NCBI RefSeq assembly: GCF_000758925.1
Contig: NZ_JRNC01000031.1
Location: forward strand, 1-64,000
Source: Prevotella sp. S7-1-8
Lineage (GTDB): Bacteria; Bacteroidota; Bacteroidia; Bacteroidales; Bacteroidaceae
Length of the DNA: 64,000 bases
Reading direction: 5' to 3'
The position numbers were made by a program, and so were the translations under genes. The number at the start of each line of letters is the position of its first letter. Position 1 is the first letter of the stretch. Shown piece by piece: positions 1 to 9,370 of this stretch. The notes under the pieces were generated by a model. It was not told where the DNA came from. It ran no database searches and saw nothing but the letters and a program-made list of their open reading frames with translations.

Positions 1-224
1 AATAAGCGCAAAAAGGGCATGTCGCGTAACGCAAGACGGTGTCTGCCGTTCCAAAACGAGACTACCGCAAGCATCGTTTTTCGTGACTAATATCTTACAA
101 TACAAATGCTTGAGCACATTCCAAGGTGCTCAATATAACGAGACCAAAATATACCGAAAGCACGTCAAGCTGCGTCTCTCGCCATCGATGTGGGTAAAAA
201 TGGCCGCCCCAAGACAACCTGCGT
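1..224. other. Intergenic left edge
   Basis: No gene is supported here. The only structure seen is a small hairpin, with 8-bp arms TTGAGCAC at 110-117 and GTGCTCAA at 126-133, just beyond the stop of the minus-strand TPR gene. It has no T-tract on the minus strand, so calling it a terminator would be weak. Confidence 0.5.
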
Positions 225-1304
225 CTACCGAGCGCCATATTGAGCGAGCTGCGCTTTAGCCTTGGAAACCAGAAGTTTGTTCTGCCCATCATCTTTCAGC
301 CGGACAGCCTTTGAGAGAAAAAGTTGTAGGTATAGCTTGGCTTTCAAATCGTTTTTTGAGGCTATGTACATCTGTGCCGCATTGTAGTAGTTGACGGGTG
401 TGTCTTCATCATCGTACAAAAGACTTAGTTCGAAAGCTCGCCCAGCGGCCTCGTATTGGCCGTGCTGAAAATGTAAATCAGCCATCTTCTTGTATATGTC
501 GCACATCCTTGCCCTCGGCGTGGCGGTCTCGATGGCACGATTGAAATGCTCCAGCGCCAAGGAGTCCATGTAAAGCTCTTTCTCGACCAATGCCAAACGG
601 TAGAAACACGTGGCGTTATTATCTTTGAACTTGGAGGCTCGGGTTAGATGGTAGTGTGCTTTGGGATAGTTGGCATACTGGGAAAAATGCTCATAACAAA
701 GACCAAGTACGAAGTTGGAAATAAAATTGTCATAGCCTTGAGCTATCAACTTATTGTACACAGGAATAGCCTCATCGTACCTGAACTGCAAATATAACGA
801 ATAGGCGTAGGCTTTGTTCACGTACAGATTGGAGGAGTCGCATTGGGTGATATAGCTTTTTGCCACAGCCTCCGCCTTGCCGGGCATGTTGTTGTCATTG
901 TAATAAGTGGCAAGCGAGCCAACAATCTCGCTGTCGTATGGGTATGTAGCCACGATGCGGTCGCCCCAATAAGCCGTTTTGTCCTTGTCGCCCATATCTA
1001 ACATGCAGTAATAGTACATACGCATATCCTTGTGGTTCACACTATCCCGCGGTATGTTGTCGAGGCATGACACGCAAGCCATATTGTCGGCGGATTGGCG
1101 ATAACACGAAGCCAACTGTCTGCGCACATCCATATTCGAAGGATTGAGCGCAATGCTTTGTTGGTAATATCGCGTGGCATGGAACACGTCATACGCGCGC
1201 ATGCAACTATCGCCCTTATGTTTGAACATAGCCCAATCATTATCAGCATGCGCGAAAAAAGGAGCCATGAGGCTGAAAACTGTGATTAATAAAAAGTATT
1301 TCAT
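225..1304 (-). CDS. Exported TPR-repeat protein
   Basis: This is a 359-residue protein with a clear signal peptide (about residues 1-20, cleavage after AHA). The rest is helical-repeat sequence of the tetratricopeptide type. Blocks with TPR spacing occur around residues 27-60, where YYQQSIALNP is a typical repeat end, and again around 155-190, 225-265 and 270-330. TPR proteins are protein-binding scaffolds, and the signal peptide places this one in the periplasm or at the outer membrane. The start is the ATG at 1304, with a Bacteroidetes-type promoter about 60 bp upstream (1365-1396). It is separated from hisS by about 490 bp including the hisS terminator, so it is its own transcription unit. 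The specific partner cannot be told from sequence. Confidence 0.85.
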   Translation of the reverse strand: MKYFLLITVFSLMAPFFAHADNDWAMFKHKGDSCMRAYDVFHATRYYQQSIALNPSNMDVRRQLASCYRQSADNMACVSCLDNIPRDSVNHKDMRMYYYCMLDMGDKDKTAYWGDRIVATYPYDSEIVGSLATYYNDNNMPGKAEAVAKSYITQCDSSNLYVNKAYAYSLYLQFRYDEAIPVYNKLIAQGYDNFISNFVLGLCYEHFSQYANYPKAHYHLTRASKFKDNNATCFYRLALVEKELYMDSLALEHFNRAIETATPRARMCDIYKKMADLHFQHGQYEAAGRAFELSLLYDDEDTPVNYYNAAQMYIASKNDLKAKLYLQLFLSKAVRLKDDGQNKLLVSKAKAQLAQYGAR

Positions 1305-1364
1305 TGGCGATTTGAATTAACAGTTTCTATTGCGAAGGAAATAAAAACTTGATACTGACAAAGA

Positions 1365-1396
1365 CAAAGTTAACGAGAAAAAATGATAAAGAACAA
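1365..1396 (-). promoter_or_regulatory. Promoter for the TPR gene
   Basis: Read on the minus strand, TAACTTTG (1372-1365) matches the Bacteroidetes -7 element TAnnTTTG. A TTG at 1396-1394 lies 21 bp upstream, the known -33 spacing. Confidence 0.6.
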
Positions 1397-1735
1397 TTTT
1401 TAGAAAAAAAAACATGTTTACAAAACAACTTTATTGGTTAAAAATAGCAATGGACAGGATAGCTTGAGGACTGTCGCGAAACGTGCCCAAAAAGCGCAAA
1501 TAGACGACCGACCATTCTCAACGTGATTGTCCATCAATATAGTTTCATCAAAAAAAACATGCAATACCAAGCTACACCCTCGTTCCGGATTGATGTCTGA
1601 ACAAAATTTTTCGGCTGCCGCAAATTCGATTATTATAAATATTGTGGGGTTTATGGCACTGGAAGTCAAACATAAAAGGAGAGAAAAAACAAACGCATAA
1701 GTGTTGATTTGCCTTATAAAAATAACAGATTAAAA

Positions 1736-1774
1736 ATAAGGTTGCCGTTAAATTTTATTTAACGGCAACCTTAT
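1736..1774 (-). terminator. Strong terminator after hisS
   Basis: Perfect 17-bp inverted repeat (1736-1752 and 1758-1774, core GGTTGCCGTTAAA) with a 5-nt loop, 20 bp past the hisS stop. A T-rich tract (TTATTTTTAA) follows on the minus strand. It should close the whole purA-hisS transcription unit. Confidence 0.85.
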
Positions 1775-1794
1775 CCATACACGATACCTAACGC

Positions 1795-3165
1795 TTATTG
1801 TTTGTTGACGGTCTCGATAAGCTCGTCCACAGTCAACAACAACTGTTCTCCCGTGGCCATATTCTTTAGCGTAACCTTGCCCTCCGCCATCTCGTTATCA
1901 CCGGCCAAAGCCACATACGCTATATTTTTGGTATTGGCATAAGTCATCTGCTTTTTCATTTTGGCCTTGTCGGGATAAATTTCCGTGCGTATTCCGGCAG
2001 CTCTCGCCTTGGCCACCAAAGGCATGCAATAAGCCGTTTCCTTGTCGCCAAAATTGATAAAAAGCAATCGCGTGGTTGCCACGGCATCCTTGGGATAAAG
2101 GTCAAGCGCGTTGAGCACGTCATAAATGCGGTCGGCGCCAAACGATATGCCTACACCGGAAAGGCCCGGCATGCCAAATATACCGGTGAGATTGTCGTAT
2201 CGGCCACCGCCAGTGATAGAGCCCATAGGCGTGTCAAGGGCCTTAACCTCAAAGATAGCGCCCGTGTAATAATTCAACCCGCGAGCCAAGGTGAGGTCCA
2301 ACTGTATTTCGTTGTGAAGGCCAACTGCCTGTAATGTGCTCAGGATAAAACGCGATTCTTCCACCCCTTTCAGTCCTGTTTCCGATGTTTTAAGAACTTC
2401 CGCGATGGTATCCAATTTCTCATTGTTGCTTCCTTGGAACGCAATGATAGGCTGAAGGCGCACGATGGCATCCTCGGCTATGCCGGCATTACGCAATTCC
2501 TCGTTGACATTGTCAATACCAATCTTGTCCAATTTATCTATAGCAACAGTGATATCGATGATTTTCTCGGACTCGCCAATAACCTCTGCAATGCCGGTAA
2601 GTATCTTTCTGTTGTTGATTTTGATTTGTACGTTGACACCAAATTTTTGGAAAACAGTATCGACAATCTGCATCAACTCCACTTCGTTGAGCAGAGAGTC
2701 GGAGCCAACGATATCCGCGTCACATTGGTAAAATTCGCGATACCGTCCTTTTTGTGGTCGGTCAGCGCGCCAAACTGGTTGGATTTGATAACGCTTGAAT
2801 GGCATTTGGAGTTCTTCACGATGCATCACCACGTATCTGGCGAAAGGAACCGTGAGGTCGTATCGCAAGCCCTTCTCGCACAATTTGGTCTGAAGATACA
2901 GCGTGTTGCGCCCTTGAAGCTCCTCGTCCGTGATACCTTTAAAATAGTCACCAGAGTTCAACACCTTGAAAAGTAGCCTGTCACCTTCCTCTCCATATTT
3001 GCCCATGAGGGTGCGAAGCGTCTCCAAAGCCGGTGTCTCTATTTGTTGAAAACCGTATAAAGCGTAGACTTCTTTGATGGTGTCGAAAATATAATTGCGT
3101 TTGGCCATCTCGTCAGGGCCAAAATCTCGGGTGCCCTTAGGGATGGATGGTTTGTTGTTTGCCAT
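1795..3165 (-). CDS. hisS: Histidyl-tRNA synthetase
   Basis: Cytoplasmic class II aminoacyl-tRNA synthetase that charges tRNA-His. At 456 residues it has the usual family length. Visible landmarks are [12 protein letters not shown] near the N terminus, [11 protein letters not shown], the motif 2 region ending QCDADIVG (about residues 125-153), the histidine-binding motif [15 protein letters not shown] (about 300-315), and motif 3 with GGGRYDNL followed by GISFGADRI. An anticodon-binding domain follows (RLLFINFG onward, about 365-450). The ATG at 3165 lies 8 bp after the purA stop, so it is probably co-transcribed and is the last gene of the block before the 1736-1774 hairpin. Confidence 0.98.
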   Translation of the reverse strand: MANNKPSIPKGTRDFGPDEMAKRNYIFDTIKEVYALYGFQQIETPALETLRTLMGKYGEEGDRLLFKVLNSGDYFKGITDEELQGRNTLYLQTKLCEKGLRYDLTVPFARYVVMHREELQMPFKRYQIQPVWRADRPQKGRYREFYQCDADIVGSDSLLNEVELMQIVDTVFQKFGVNVQIKINNRKILTGIAEVIGESEKIIDITVAIDKLDKIGIDNVNEELRNAGIAEDAIVRLQPIIAFQGSNNEKLDTIAEVLKTSETGLKGVEESRFILSTLQAVGLHNEIQLDLTLARGLNYYTGAIFEVKALDTPMGSITGGGRYDNLTGIFGMPGLSGVGISFGADRIYDVLNALDLYPKDAVATTRLLFINFGDKETAYCMPLVAKARAAGIRTEIYPDKAKMKKQMTYANTKNIAYVALAGDNEMAEGKVTLKNMATGEQLLLTVDELIETVNKQ

Positions 3166-3173
3166 ACTCTTTG

Positions 3174-4451
3174 TTATTTCCTTATGATGGTTTGACTTCT
3201 ATCCGGACCTATAGAGACGATGGTTATAGGTGTCTCCAATTGTTCCTCGATAAACTTGATATAATTGCTGAACGCTTTGGGGAACTCTTCTTCGCTCGTG
3301 AACCTGGTCATGTCAGTCTTCCAACCCTCCAACTCTTCGTAGACAGGTTTAACGTTGTTAATGTCGTATGGGAAATCAGGGGTGGTGCTACCATCGGGCA
3401 ATTCGTAAGCCACGCATGCCTTGATGGTGTCAAAATCATCAAGCACATCACTCTTCATCATAATCAACTGGGTTACGCCATTCACCATGACGCTATATCT
3501 TAGTTGCACGAGGTCTACCCATCCACAACGGCGTTCGCGCCCCGTCACCGCTCCATACTCATGGCCAAGGTCACGGATGCGCTTTCCGGTATCGTCGAAA
3601 AGCTCTGTCGGGAACGGTCCTGAACCTACGCGTGTACAGTAAGCTTTCATAATACCAAGAACGTTTCCGACCTTGTTCGGACCAATTCCCAAACCCGTAC
3701 AGGCACCGGCGCAAATGGTGTTACTTGAGGTTACGAATGGATAGCTACCAAAATCAACATCGAGCATGGTGCCTTGCGCTCCCTCGCAAAGAATGGATTT
3801 GCCATCTTTGAGAGTCCTGTTCACCTCATGCTCACTATCGACTATCTTGAAACGGCGGAGAAACTCGACACCCTCCATCCATGTTTTCTCCGTCTCCTCA
3901 AATCCGTCAAAATCAGTCCAACCCATCGATGAGAGCATTTTCATGTGACGTTCTTTATGTGCCGCATACTTCTCTTCGAAACCTTCTAAAATGTCTCCTA
4001 CGCGCAACCCGTTGCGACTGACCTTGTCTGTGTAGGTCGGACCTATGCCTTTGCCGGTCGTGCCCACCTTGGCCTTGCCTTTCGCGACTTCCAACGCACG
4101 ATCCAATATGCGATGGGTAGGCATGATGAGATGCGCCTTGGACGAAATGTGCAGACGGGATTGCAACTCATGGCCACTCTTTTCCAAGTCTTTGGCCTCA
4201 TTCATAAACAAGTCTGGAGCCAGCACCACGCCATTGCCAATGATATTGATCTTGCCTCCTTGAAACACGCCAGAGGGGATGCTGCGCAAAACATACTTCT
4301 GCCCTTCGAACTCCAAGGTGTGCCCAGCGTTGGGTCCTCCCTGAAAACGAGCTACCACATCATACTTCGGAGTAAGCACGTCCACAACCTTACCCTTACC
4401 CTCGTCACCCCACTGCAAACCCAGCAGGACATCCACTTTCCCGGTATTCAT
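3174..4451 (-). CDS. purA: Adenylosuccinate synthetase
   Basis: Catalyses the first committed step from IMP to AMP, joining aspartate to IMP with GTP hydrolysis. The 425-residue protein has the GTP-binding loop QWGDEGKGK (residues 13-21), GGPNAGHT (about 39-46), the IMP-binding [11 protein letters not shown] segment and [20 protein letters not shown]. All are diagnostic. It starts 15 bp after the Fur-family gene and ends 8 bp before hisS. Purine synthesis therefore sits between a metal-responsive regulator gene and tRNA charging in one apparent operon. Confidence 0.98.
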   Translation of the reverse strand: MNTGKVDVLLGLQWGDEGKGKVVDVLTPKYDVVARFQGGPNAGHTLEFEGQKYVLRSIPSGVFQGGKINIIGNGVVLAPDLFMNEAKDLEKSGHELQSRLHISSKAHLIMPTHRILDRALEVAKGKAKVGTTGKGIGPTYTDKVSRNGLRVGDILEGFEEKYAAHKERHMKMLSSMGWTDFDGFEETEKTWMEGVEFLRRFKIVDSEHEVNRTLKDGKSILCEGAQGTMLDVDFGSYPFVTSSNTICAGACTGLGIGPNKVGNVLGIMKAYCTRVGSGPFPTELFDDTGKRIRDLGHEYGAVTGRERRCGWVDLVQLRYSVMVNGVTQLIMMKSDVLDDFDTIKACVAYELPDGSTTPDFPYDINNVKPVYEELEGWKTDMTRFTSEEEFPKAFSNYIKFIEEQLETPITIVSIGPDRSQTIIRK

Positions 4452-4466
4452 AAGCTATCTATATAA

Positions 4467-4958
4467 TTATTTGTTGTCCGATTTAGTTTTGTTTCTGATG
4501 GTTCTACGTCGAGTCAACCGTGATTGACAACTGCTGCAAATACCATAAATATAGAGCGTGAAGCCCTCTTTTCTGAAACGCCGCAAGCGAGCGTTTCTAA
4601 TGCTATCCTCCACGTCAGGCAATGTCACCTCGTTCACTTTGCCACATATGGTGCAAATCTGATGACTGTGCGAGTCGTTCCTTAACGCAGCTTCATATTT
4701 TGTTTTGTCTATGAGCTTGTGACGCACCACAAGGTGTATCATTTGAAACAGTTTTAAGGTGTTGTAAAGCGTGGCTCTACTCACCACGAACTTTTCATTA
4801 GAGAGTCGGTCGTTTAGCTCTTCAACCGTGAAATGCCCGTCAATATCATAGATGGCTTCCAAGATGGCATATCGCTCCGGCGTTTTTCTTCCAGCCGTGA
4901 CATCTAAAAAATCGTCCAATATCTTTCGGGCGTTACTGAACATCTTGTTTTTTACCAT
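4467..4958 (-). CDS. Fur-family transcriptional regulator
   Basis: Fur/PerR-type metal-dependent repressor. I place the start at the ATG at 4958 (MVKNKMFSNARK, 163 residues), because the longer reading from 4997 would overlap the yggS coding end and adds residues not expected of the family. The N-terminal winged helix (about 10-85) includes FTVEELNDRLS and SRATLYNTLKLF. The dimerisation domain has the His-rich SHSHQICTICGK with one CxxC, and a second CxxC at GICSSC, together the usual structural zinc site. Whether it senses iron, zinc or peroxide cannot be read from sequence. It follows yggS by 4 bp and precedes purA. Confidence 0.9.
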   Translation of the reverse strand: MVKNKMFSNARKILDDFLDVTAGRKTPERYAILEAIYDIDGHFTVEELNDRLSNEKFVVSRATLYNTLKLFQMIHLVVRHKLIDKTKYEAALRNDSHSHQICTICGKVNEVTLPDVEDSIRNARLRRFRKEGFTLYIYGICSSCQSRLTRRRTIRNKTKSDNK

Positions 4959-4962
4959 CGTC

Positions 4963-5637
4963 TCAATAGACCCTTGGCCCAAATATATAGGTTCCAACTC
5001 TCACCATCGTAGACCTGCATCTCACGGCTATCCTATAATCGTGGCTCATGCCCCACGACCGTTCGCGAAAATAATCAGCGTCAGCGAAATAATCACGCTT
5101 TACCTCATCAAAAAAGTCCGCAGATTGGTTCATCTCCGCCGCGATTTGGTTTTCGTCGTCCACATTGCTGGCCATCATCATCAAGCCGCATATCCGAACG
5201 TTAACCAACTGTTTCCATTCGCCCGCTTTCAACATGTTTCGACAGTCGTCTATGGAGAAACCATATTTTGTCGCCTCCTCCGCGACATGCAACTCAAGCA
5301 GCACGTCTATGACGCGTCCGCACTTGGCAGCCTGTTTGTTGATCTCCTTCAGAAGTTTAAGGGTATCCACGGCCTCAATCATTGAAATGTAAGGAGCGAC
5401 ATATTTCACCTTGTTGGTTTGCAAATGTCCAATGAAATGCCACAATATATCCTTCGGGAGCTCTTCCGCTTTAACTCGCAACTCCTGCTCATGGCTCTCG
5501 CCAAACATGCGCTGTCCAGCTTGATAGGCAGCCTCTATATACTCTTTCGGATGAAATTTGCTCACGGCGACAAGGCTAACGCCTTCCGGAAGATGCCCAA
5601 GAACTTTACATAAGTTTTTAGCAACATCAACCTTCAT
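4963..5637 (-). CDS. yggS: YggS/PLPBP family PLP homeostasis protein
   Basis: Alanine-racemase-fold PLP-binding protein of 224 residues, the usual size. The family buffers pyridoxal phosphate and affects amino-acid metabolism but has no known catalytic reaction. The PLP lysine lies in LVAVSKFHP (about residue 27). Also present are GESHEQEL, WHFIGHLQTNK and the phosphate-binding end GMSHDYRIAV through STMVRVGTYIFG. The ATG at 5637 overlaps the upstream DUF4494 stop (TGATG); a GTG one codon earlier (5640) is possible but less likely. The overlap implies translational coupling. Confidence 0.93.
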   Translation of the reverse strand: MKVDVAKNLCKVLGHLPEGVSLVAVSKFHPKEYIEAAYQAGQRMFGESHEQELRVKAEELPKDILWHFIGHLQTNKVKYVAPYISMIEAVDTLKLLKEINKQAAKCGRVIDVLLELHVAEEATKYGFSIDDCRNMLKAGEWKQLVNVRICGLMMMASNVDDENQIAAEMNQSADFFDEVKRDYFADADYFRERSWGMSHDYRIAVRCRSTMVRVGTYIFGPRVY

Positions 5638-6155
5638 CACTCCGTTCCTTTCCCTTTTTGTGACTGCGCTTCGTATTCCGGAACGTCGTTCGCTTTCTCT
5701 TTTGTCATATTGTCGGCATGCAAGAACACATCCATGAACGATGTCTCGGCAATCGAGGCTATCACATAGTCGATCATCGTTCCACCCATAACCTCTTCTA
5801 TGCTTTTCACCGCTCCCGGCAAAGAAGCGGCCTGAACCAAATAGTTCACCGTGGAACGCTTTTCCTTTTCCGTTTTTTCATCAATGGTGATAAAAGACAA
5901 CTTGGCTCTATACCACTTGTCCGCCGAGGCGCTGTCACTGAAAAATATCTCATGGTAAGGCGCGGGCTTTATTCCGGCAATCTTAAAATCGCCACTGATA
6001 TAAGCCGACATTTCTTCAATGAGCGTGCTCTCCGCCTCCGTGAAACTAAGGGCGTCTACAACATACTGCTCCACTACGGATTTTTGTGACCCATCCTCCT
6101 GTGTCTTGTCATATTTTATTTTGGTCTCAAACCAATCTGATGTCCTGGATTTCAT
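5637..6155 (-). CDS. DUF4494 family protein
   Basis: Conserved Bacteroidetes protein of unknown function. From the ATG at 6155 (MKSRTSDWFETKIKYDK) it is 172 residues; the longer reading to 6230 would run into the initiator gene and adds an atypical leader. It is soluble, mixed alpha/beta, with no signal peptide, and the family hallmark is the N-terminal SDWFETKIKY. It lies 43 bp after the initiator gene and overlaps yggS by one base, so it belongs to the six-gene block. Recognition of the DUF is from memory of the family N terminus; no reaction is known. Confidence 0.85.
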   Translation of the reverse strand: MKSRTSDWFETKIKYDKTQEDGSQKSVVEQYVVDALSFTEAESTLIEEMSAYISGDFKIAGIKPAPYHEIFFSDSASADKWYRAKLSFITIDEKTEKEKRSTVNYLVQAASLPGAVKSIEEVMGGTMIDYVIASIAETSFMDVFLHADNMTKEKANDVPEYEAQSQKGKGTE

Positions 6156-6198
6156 GTTGTATTCTATAAACAAAATAATATTATATAATAAAATTAAC

Positions 6199-7341
6199 CT
6201 ACACTCCTCTAAACAAGTTGTCCAACACACGATATGTGTAAGCAGCCCTATCGTGGATGGTCAAGTCGCTACGCAACCTGTTTCTCAAATCCACCAACTT
6301 CGAGACGGCGCCTTGATAGTTTTCCGGCGTAACACGCTCGCTCATCTTTTTAGCCACCGCCACCTCAAATCCAAAATATCGCATCAACATGTCCGCGAAC
6401 TGATTGCGCTGCATTTCAGTGATGTCTTTAAGTTGGTGGTTAAGCTTGTTTTTAGCCCTGAAAATAGTAAACACCAACTCGTCAGGCTCTCCACCGCGTT
6501 GCCCATGATTGTAACGTTTCTCGTAATCGAAGTAACAATCACAAAAACCATTCTCCGCAAGAGACTGCAACTCTTCCTTGGCAGGATTCAACACGCGCCT
6601 CGTGAAGTCGCTGAATTTATTGTAATTGTTTTCCAATCGCAGCATTTTCCTGAAATCCAACGTTTTTATTCTTGTTCCACCTTTGTCAAGCCAACTTTCT
6701 ATAAACATGTATATTCGCTGCGTGTACCGATTACGACACGCAAACACAATCTGCTTTCCCAGCCTATGGTACCCCAAATCGAGCGACACCAAACGCTGGG
6801 CCACGGTGCGATCTATTTTCAACAGCGCATACTTTTCATACAGCCCTGTGTCTTTAGGAATATACACGTCGCACAAGTTGGTCACTTTAAGGTAACTGCG
6901 CCCATCCGTGGTTTTATAAGGTATCTCCACCGGAATGGCTGCGAGCATTTTCAAACTTTGACGCAATTGAGGGTAATGGTTTGGGTCAACGCCCAATGTT
7001 TTAAACAGCGTCTTGATTTCAAGCCGGCCATCATTGTCAAGCTCCACATCCGAAAAAATGCCCGGTTCCATCTTCTCTTTATTAAGAATCTTATGAAGCT
7101 TGTTCTGCATGAACTCAACGATCGTGACGAGTATCCTGATCTGTATCAGCGAATAGTCGTGCCTCATCATGGTTACCGCTATGGGTTGAAGCAGCCATGT
7201 CTCTTCCTCCACGGGTATAAGCTCCGTGGGGATATTGCGTTTCACCTCGCGCTTTTTCCCCTTACCGACACCGGCCACAGCCTTTGTCGTCTTGGTTGCC
7301 CTCTTAGTTGCCGGTATTGCTGTCGATATTTCTTCTGCCAT
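6199..7341 (-). CDS. Rep_3/RepB-type replication initiator-like protein
   Basis: This 380-residue protein resembles plasmid RepB initiators, which bind iterons as tandem winged helices. An N-terminal Lys/Ala-rich tail (1-45, several KK/KR clusters) is followed by a first winged-helix region (about 50-190, with RHDYSLIQIRILVTIVEFMQ). A second begins near RYTQRIYMFIESWL and LDFRKMLRLENNYNKFSDFTRRVL (about 210-275), the segment most typical of the family. I start at the ATG at 7341; a TTG lies one codon upstream. It heads a colinear block with DUF4494, yggS, fur-like, purA and hisS. No partition, relaxase or transposase genes are nearby, so this looks like a resident chromosomal copy. Whether it initiates replication or acts as a DNA-binding regulator is unknown. 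Confidence 0.8.
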   Translation of the reverse strand: MAEEISTAIPATKRATKTTKAVAGVGKGKKREVKRNIPTELIPVEEETWLLQPIAVTMMRHDYSLIQIRILVTIVEFMQNKLHKILNKEKMEPGIFSDVELDNDGRLEIKTLFKTLGVDPNHYPQLRQSLKMLAAIPVEIPYKTTDGRSYLKVTNLCDVYIPKDTGLYEKYALLKIDRTVAQRLVSLDLGYHRLGKQIVFACRNRYTQRIYMFIESWLDKGGTRIKTLDFRKMLRLENNYNKFSDFTRRVLNPAKEELQSLAENGFCDCYFDYEKRYNHGQRGGEPDELVFTIFRAKNKLNHQLKDITEMQRNQFADMLMRYFGFEVAVAKKMSERVTPENYQGAVSKLVDLRNRLRSDLTIHDRAAYTYRVLDNLFRGV

Positions 7342-7383
7342 CAAATAGATATTTTTTAGCGGCTTTCCCTTTTGTGATGCTTA

Positions 7384-7414
7384 CAAAGTTAAGATTATTT
7401 TTCGGTTCTGCCAA
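7384..7414 (-). promoter_or_regulatory. Promoter for the initiator-yggS-purA-hisS block
   Basis: On the minus strand TTG (7414-7412), exactly 20 bp, then TAACTTTG (7391-7384): the full Bacteroidetes consensus. It lies about 45 bp before the initiator ATG. Confidence 0.75.
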
Positions 7415-7478
7415 AAGTTGCGATAAATAAAAAAACGAAAACACGACCAAGCGTTTCCGACACTTTTCTCCATTAACT

Positions 7479-7560
7479 ATCGCGCGCCAAGTCTCCCACC
7501 GCGCACCCGACCTCTCACCGATCGCACGCCGTCCTTATCACAGCCGACATCGCGCGCCAA
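7479..7560. repeat. Direct 12-mer repeats upstream of the initiator gene
   Basis: ATCGCGCGCCAA occurs exactly at 7479-7490 and 7549-7560, with ATCGCACGCC at 7521-7530 between them. Position next to a RepB-like gene invites comparison with iterons, but the spacing (42 and 28 bp) is irregular. The motif also resembles units in the 45.7-kb intergenic tract. Confidence 0.5.
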
Positions 7561-7809
7561 CCGAAAACGCAACATGGCAACAGGCCTCGTCGCGTTTGTT
7601 AATTTCAAGGATAGTTTTAACAATCAGCCATGCAAAATTGTGAGTTTGTTTCCAAGCTAAAGAGATTCCGTTGGACCGCAAGCGTAGCAAGCCACGTGAC
7701 AAACCGAACTTGCGTTTTGAACTTAAGGAAACGCAAAGACAACAAGACTTAATTGAATTTTCTCACATTATTACATAAGTTTGTAATTTTCCGGGCCGTC
7801 CTTAAACGA

Positions 7810-7841
7810 CATTCCCAAACACTTGGCTGTGTTTGGGAATG
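7810..7841 (-). terminator. Terminator after rpsP
   Basis: Perfect 13-bp inverted repeat CATTCCCAAACAC / GTGTTTGGGAATG with a 6-nt loop, 26 bp past the rpsP stop. The T-tract that follows on the minus strand is short, so efficiency is uncertain. Confidence 0.7.
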
Positions 7842-7866
7842 CAAGATAGTATCACGTCGTACGGCT

Positions 7867-8457
7867 TTATTCTGCCGCCGCGCCCTCAGCTTCAGTTTTG
7901 GCGCCCTCAGCTTCCGCCTTAGCGGCGGCCTCCTCGGCAGCCTTAGCCTCTGCTTCCGCTTTAGCGGCGGCCTCTGCCTCTGCCTTCGCGGCAGCCTCGG
8001 CAGCTTTCTTGTCCGCTATTTTCTTGGCGATGGCCTCGTTCACACTCTTCTCTTGTTCCAACGCCTTCGCAGCCAAGTCTCTACGGCTCTTGGCATTCGC
8101 GTCGCGCGCCTCTGTCAGTTTTTGTTCTTTGCTCGCTTTCCATGCGTCAAACTTTTTCTGACATGCGGCCTCGTCAAAAGCGCCTTTTTTTACACCGCCC
8201 TTAAGGTGTTTCATCATGTACACACCCTCTTGTCTAAGAATGTTACGTACGGTGTCGGTAGGCTGCGCGCCTGTTTCTACCCAATAAAGAGCGCGCTCGA
8301 AATTCAAATCTACGGTTGAAGGATTGGTGTTGGGATTGTAAGTGCCAATCTTCTCTGTAATTTTACCATCGCGTGGAGCTCTTACATCCGCGATAACGAT
8401 TCTGTAGAACGCATAGTTCTTACGACCGCCTCGCTGCAATCTGATTTTTGTTGCCAT
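7867..8457 (-). CDS. rpsP: 30S ribosomal protein S16 with long acidic tail
   Basis: Small-subunit ribosomal protein. The core begins [20 protein letters not shown] at the ATG at 8457; the longer open frame upstream is not part of S16. Residues 1-80 are the conserved fold, including [17 protein letters not shown] and [12 protein letters not shown]. The protein runs to 196 residues, over twice the roughly 80 of Escherichia coli S16. The tail (about 85-196) is a charged linker ending in an Ala/Glu/Lys-rich segment encoded by near-repeats of [12 protein letters not shown] codon blocks. Extended tails are usual in Bacteroidetes S16, and their role is not established. It is monocistronic, between promoter 8518-8546 and hairpin 7810-7841. 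Confidence 0.96.
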   Translation of the reverse strand: MATKIRLQRGGRKNYAFYRIVIADVRAPRDGKITEKIGTYNPNTNPSTVDLNFERALYWVETGAQPTDTVRNILRQEGVYMMKHLKGGVKKGAFDEAACQKKFDAWKASKEQKLTEARDANAKSRRDLAAKALEQEKSVNEAIAKKIADKKAAEAAAKAEAEAAAKAEAEAKAAEEAAAKAEAEGAKTEAEGAAAE

Positions 8458-8517
8458 TTTGTTTTTAAATCTTTTATATAAGGTTTGAATTATGCCTCCA
8501 TCTCGTGGAAGCGACCG

Positions 8518-8546
8518 CAAAGTTACCACTTTTAGTTCATTGCCAA
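8518..8546 (-). promoter_or_regulatory. Promoter for rpsP
   Basis: Minus-strand TAACTTTG (8525-8518) with TTG at 8546-8544, 18 bp upstream; a good -7 and slightly short spacing. It lies about 60 bp before the rpsP ATG. Confidence 0.6.
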
Positions 8547-8729
8547 CCTCACATCGCCTATTTTTCTCCGCCAAATTAAGGAATATTAAGAAAACGCTTT
8601 TGCCCTCATCACGCCACGCCGACCTACGCCTGTCGTAGAAAATTATGTTAAATCTATCCAAAAGACATATTTTACAAAATTATATATCTAAATTTACGCG
8701 ATTTTTCAGTACAAACATCATTGTCAAAT

Positions 8730-9281
8730 ATGAAAACAAGACATTTAACATTGGCCACATGCCTCATGGCTGGCATCTTCTTTACGACCTCTTGCGTGGG
8801 CACATTTTCCATGTTCAACAAGTTGGCGTCATGGAACAAAAACGCCACAGACAACAAATTTCTTAACGAAATTATCTTTGTCGTCATTTCTCCAGCCTAT
8901 GCAATAGCCGGAATGGCGGACATGTTCATTCTCAACGCCATCGAGTTTTGGACCGGGGACAACCCCATGGCCATGAAAGTGGGTACTGTCAAGCAGGTGA
9001 TGGGCCAAGATGGAAAATACTATGCGGTAACCTACAAAGCCGACGGCTACGACATCAAGCTCCCCACCGGAGAAACGGTCTCTTTCGTTTACGACAAGAA
9101 AACAGACGCTTGGTCGCAAATTCAAAAAGGCAAGAAAACCGAGATATTTCGTTTCAACAGTGATGGCACCATCCAAGCCAACCTCCCTGACGGAACAAAG
9201 CTGAACGTCACACCCGACGAGGCCGGGCTGTACCAAGTGCGCATGGCCATGAACGACGGGAGGTTCTTCGCCGCAAGATAA
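8730..9281 (+). CDS. DUF3332 lipoprotein
   Basis: Predicted lipoprotein of 183 residues, with lipobox TTSC at Cys22. The start is the ATG at 8730; a TTG three codons earlier is less likely. The segment after the lipobox (KLASWNKNATDNKFLNE, then YAIAGMADMFILNAIEFWTG, about residues 30-73) is the signature of the DUF3332 family. Members are small cell-envelope proteins of unknown function in Bacteroidetes and Proteobacteria. The C-terminal half is beta-rich, with short repeats such as DGYDIKLPTGETVSF and DGTIQANLPDGTKL. It stands alone, divergent from rpsP, and is followed by a terminator at 9371-9413. Confidence 0.85.
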   Translation: MKTRHLTLATCLMAGIFFTTSCVGTFSMFNKLASWNKNATDNKFLNEIIFVVISPAYAIAGMADMFILNAIEFWTGDNPMAMKVGTVKQVMGQDGKYYAVTYKADGYDIKLPTGETVSFVYDKKTDAWSQIQKGKKTEIFRFNSDGTIQANLPDGTKLNVTPDEAGLYQVRMAMNDGRFFAAR

Positions 9282-9370
9282 ATCCAAGAGGGCGGCATAC
9301 ACCATTCCGCGGCATAACCCGCAAGGCTACAAACGGCCCTCATGTCGCCCAAACAAAACCTTTACGTCAA

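Larger units (their letters stand above)
1305..1794. other. Intergenic region between TPR gene and hisS
   Basis: This 490-bp AT-rich stretch holds the TPR promoter (1365-1396) and the hisS terminator (1736-1774). A possible 83-codon minus-strand frame at 1418-1669 has no recognisable domain and I do not call it a gene. Confidence 0.6.
7345..7866. other. Intergenic region with repeats, between initiator gene and rpsP
   Basis: Holds the initiator-gene promoter (7384-7414), a GC-rich tract with an exact 12-mer ATCGCGCGCCAA at 7479-7490 and 7549-7560 plus a related ATCGCACGCC at 7521-7530, and the rpsP terminator (7810-7841). No gene is seen in it. Confidence 0.6.

Noticed and set aside
1418..1669. 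83-codon minus-strand frame
   Set aside because: AT-rich intergenic sequence, no signal peptide, domain or promoter.
2434..2976. 180-codon open frame on the plus strand
   Set aside because: It is antisense to hisS and shows no family motif.
6019..7359. 446-codon open frame on the plus strand
   Set aside because: It lies antisense to the initiator and DUF4494 genes, has no recognisable domain and reflects codon bias of the true minus-strand genes.
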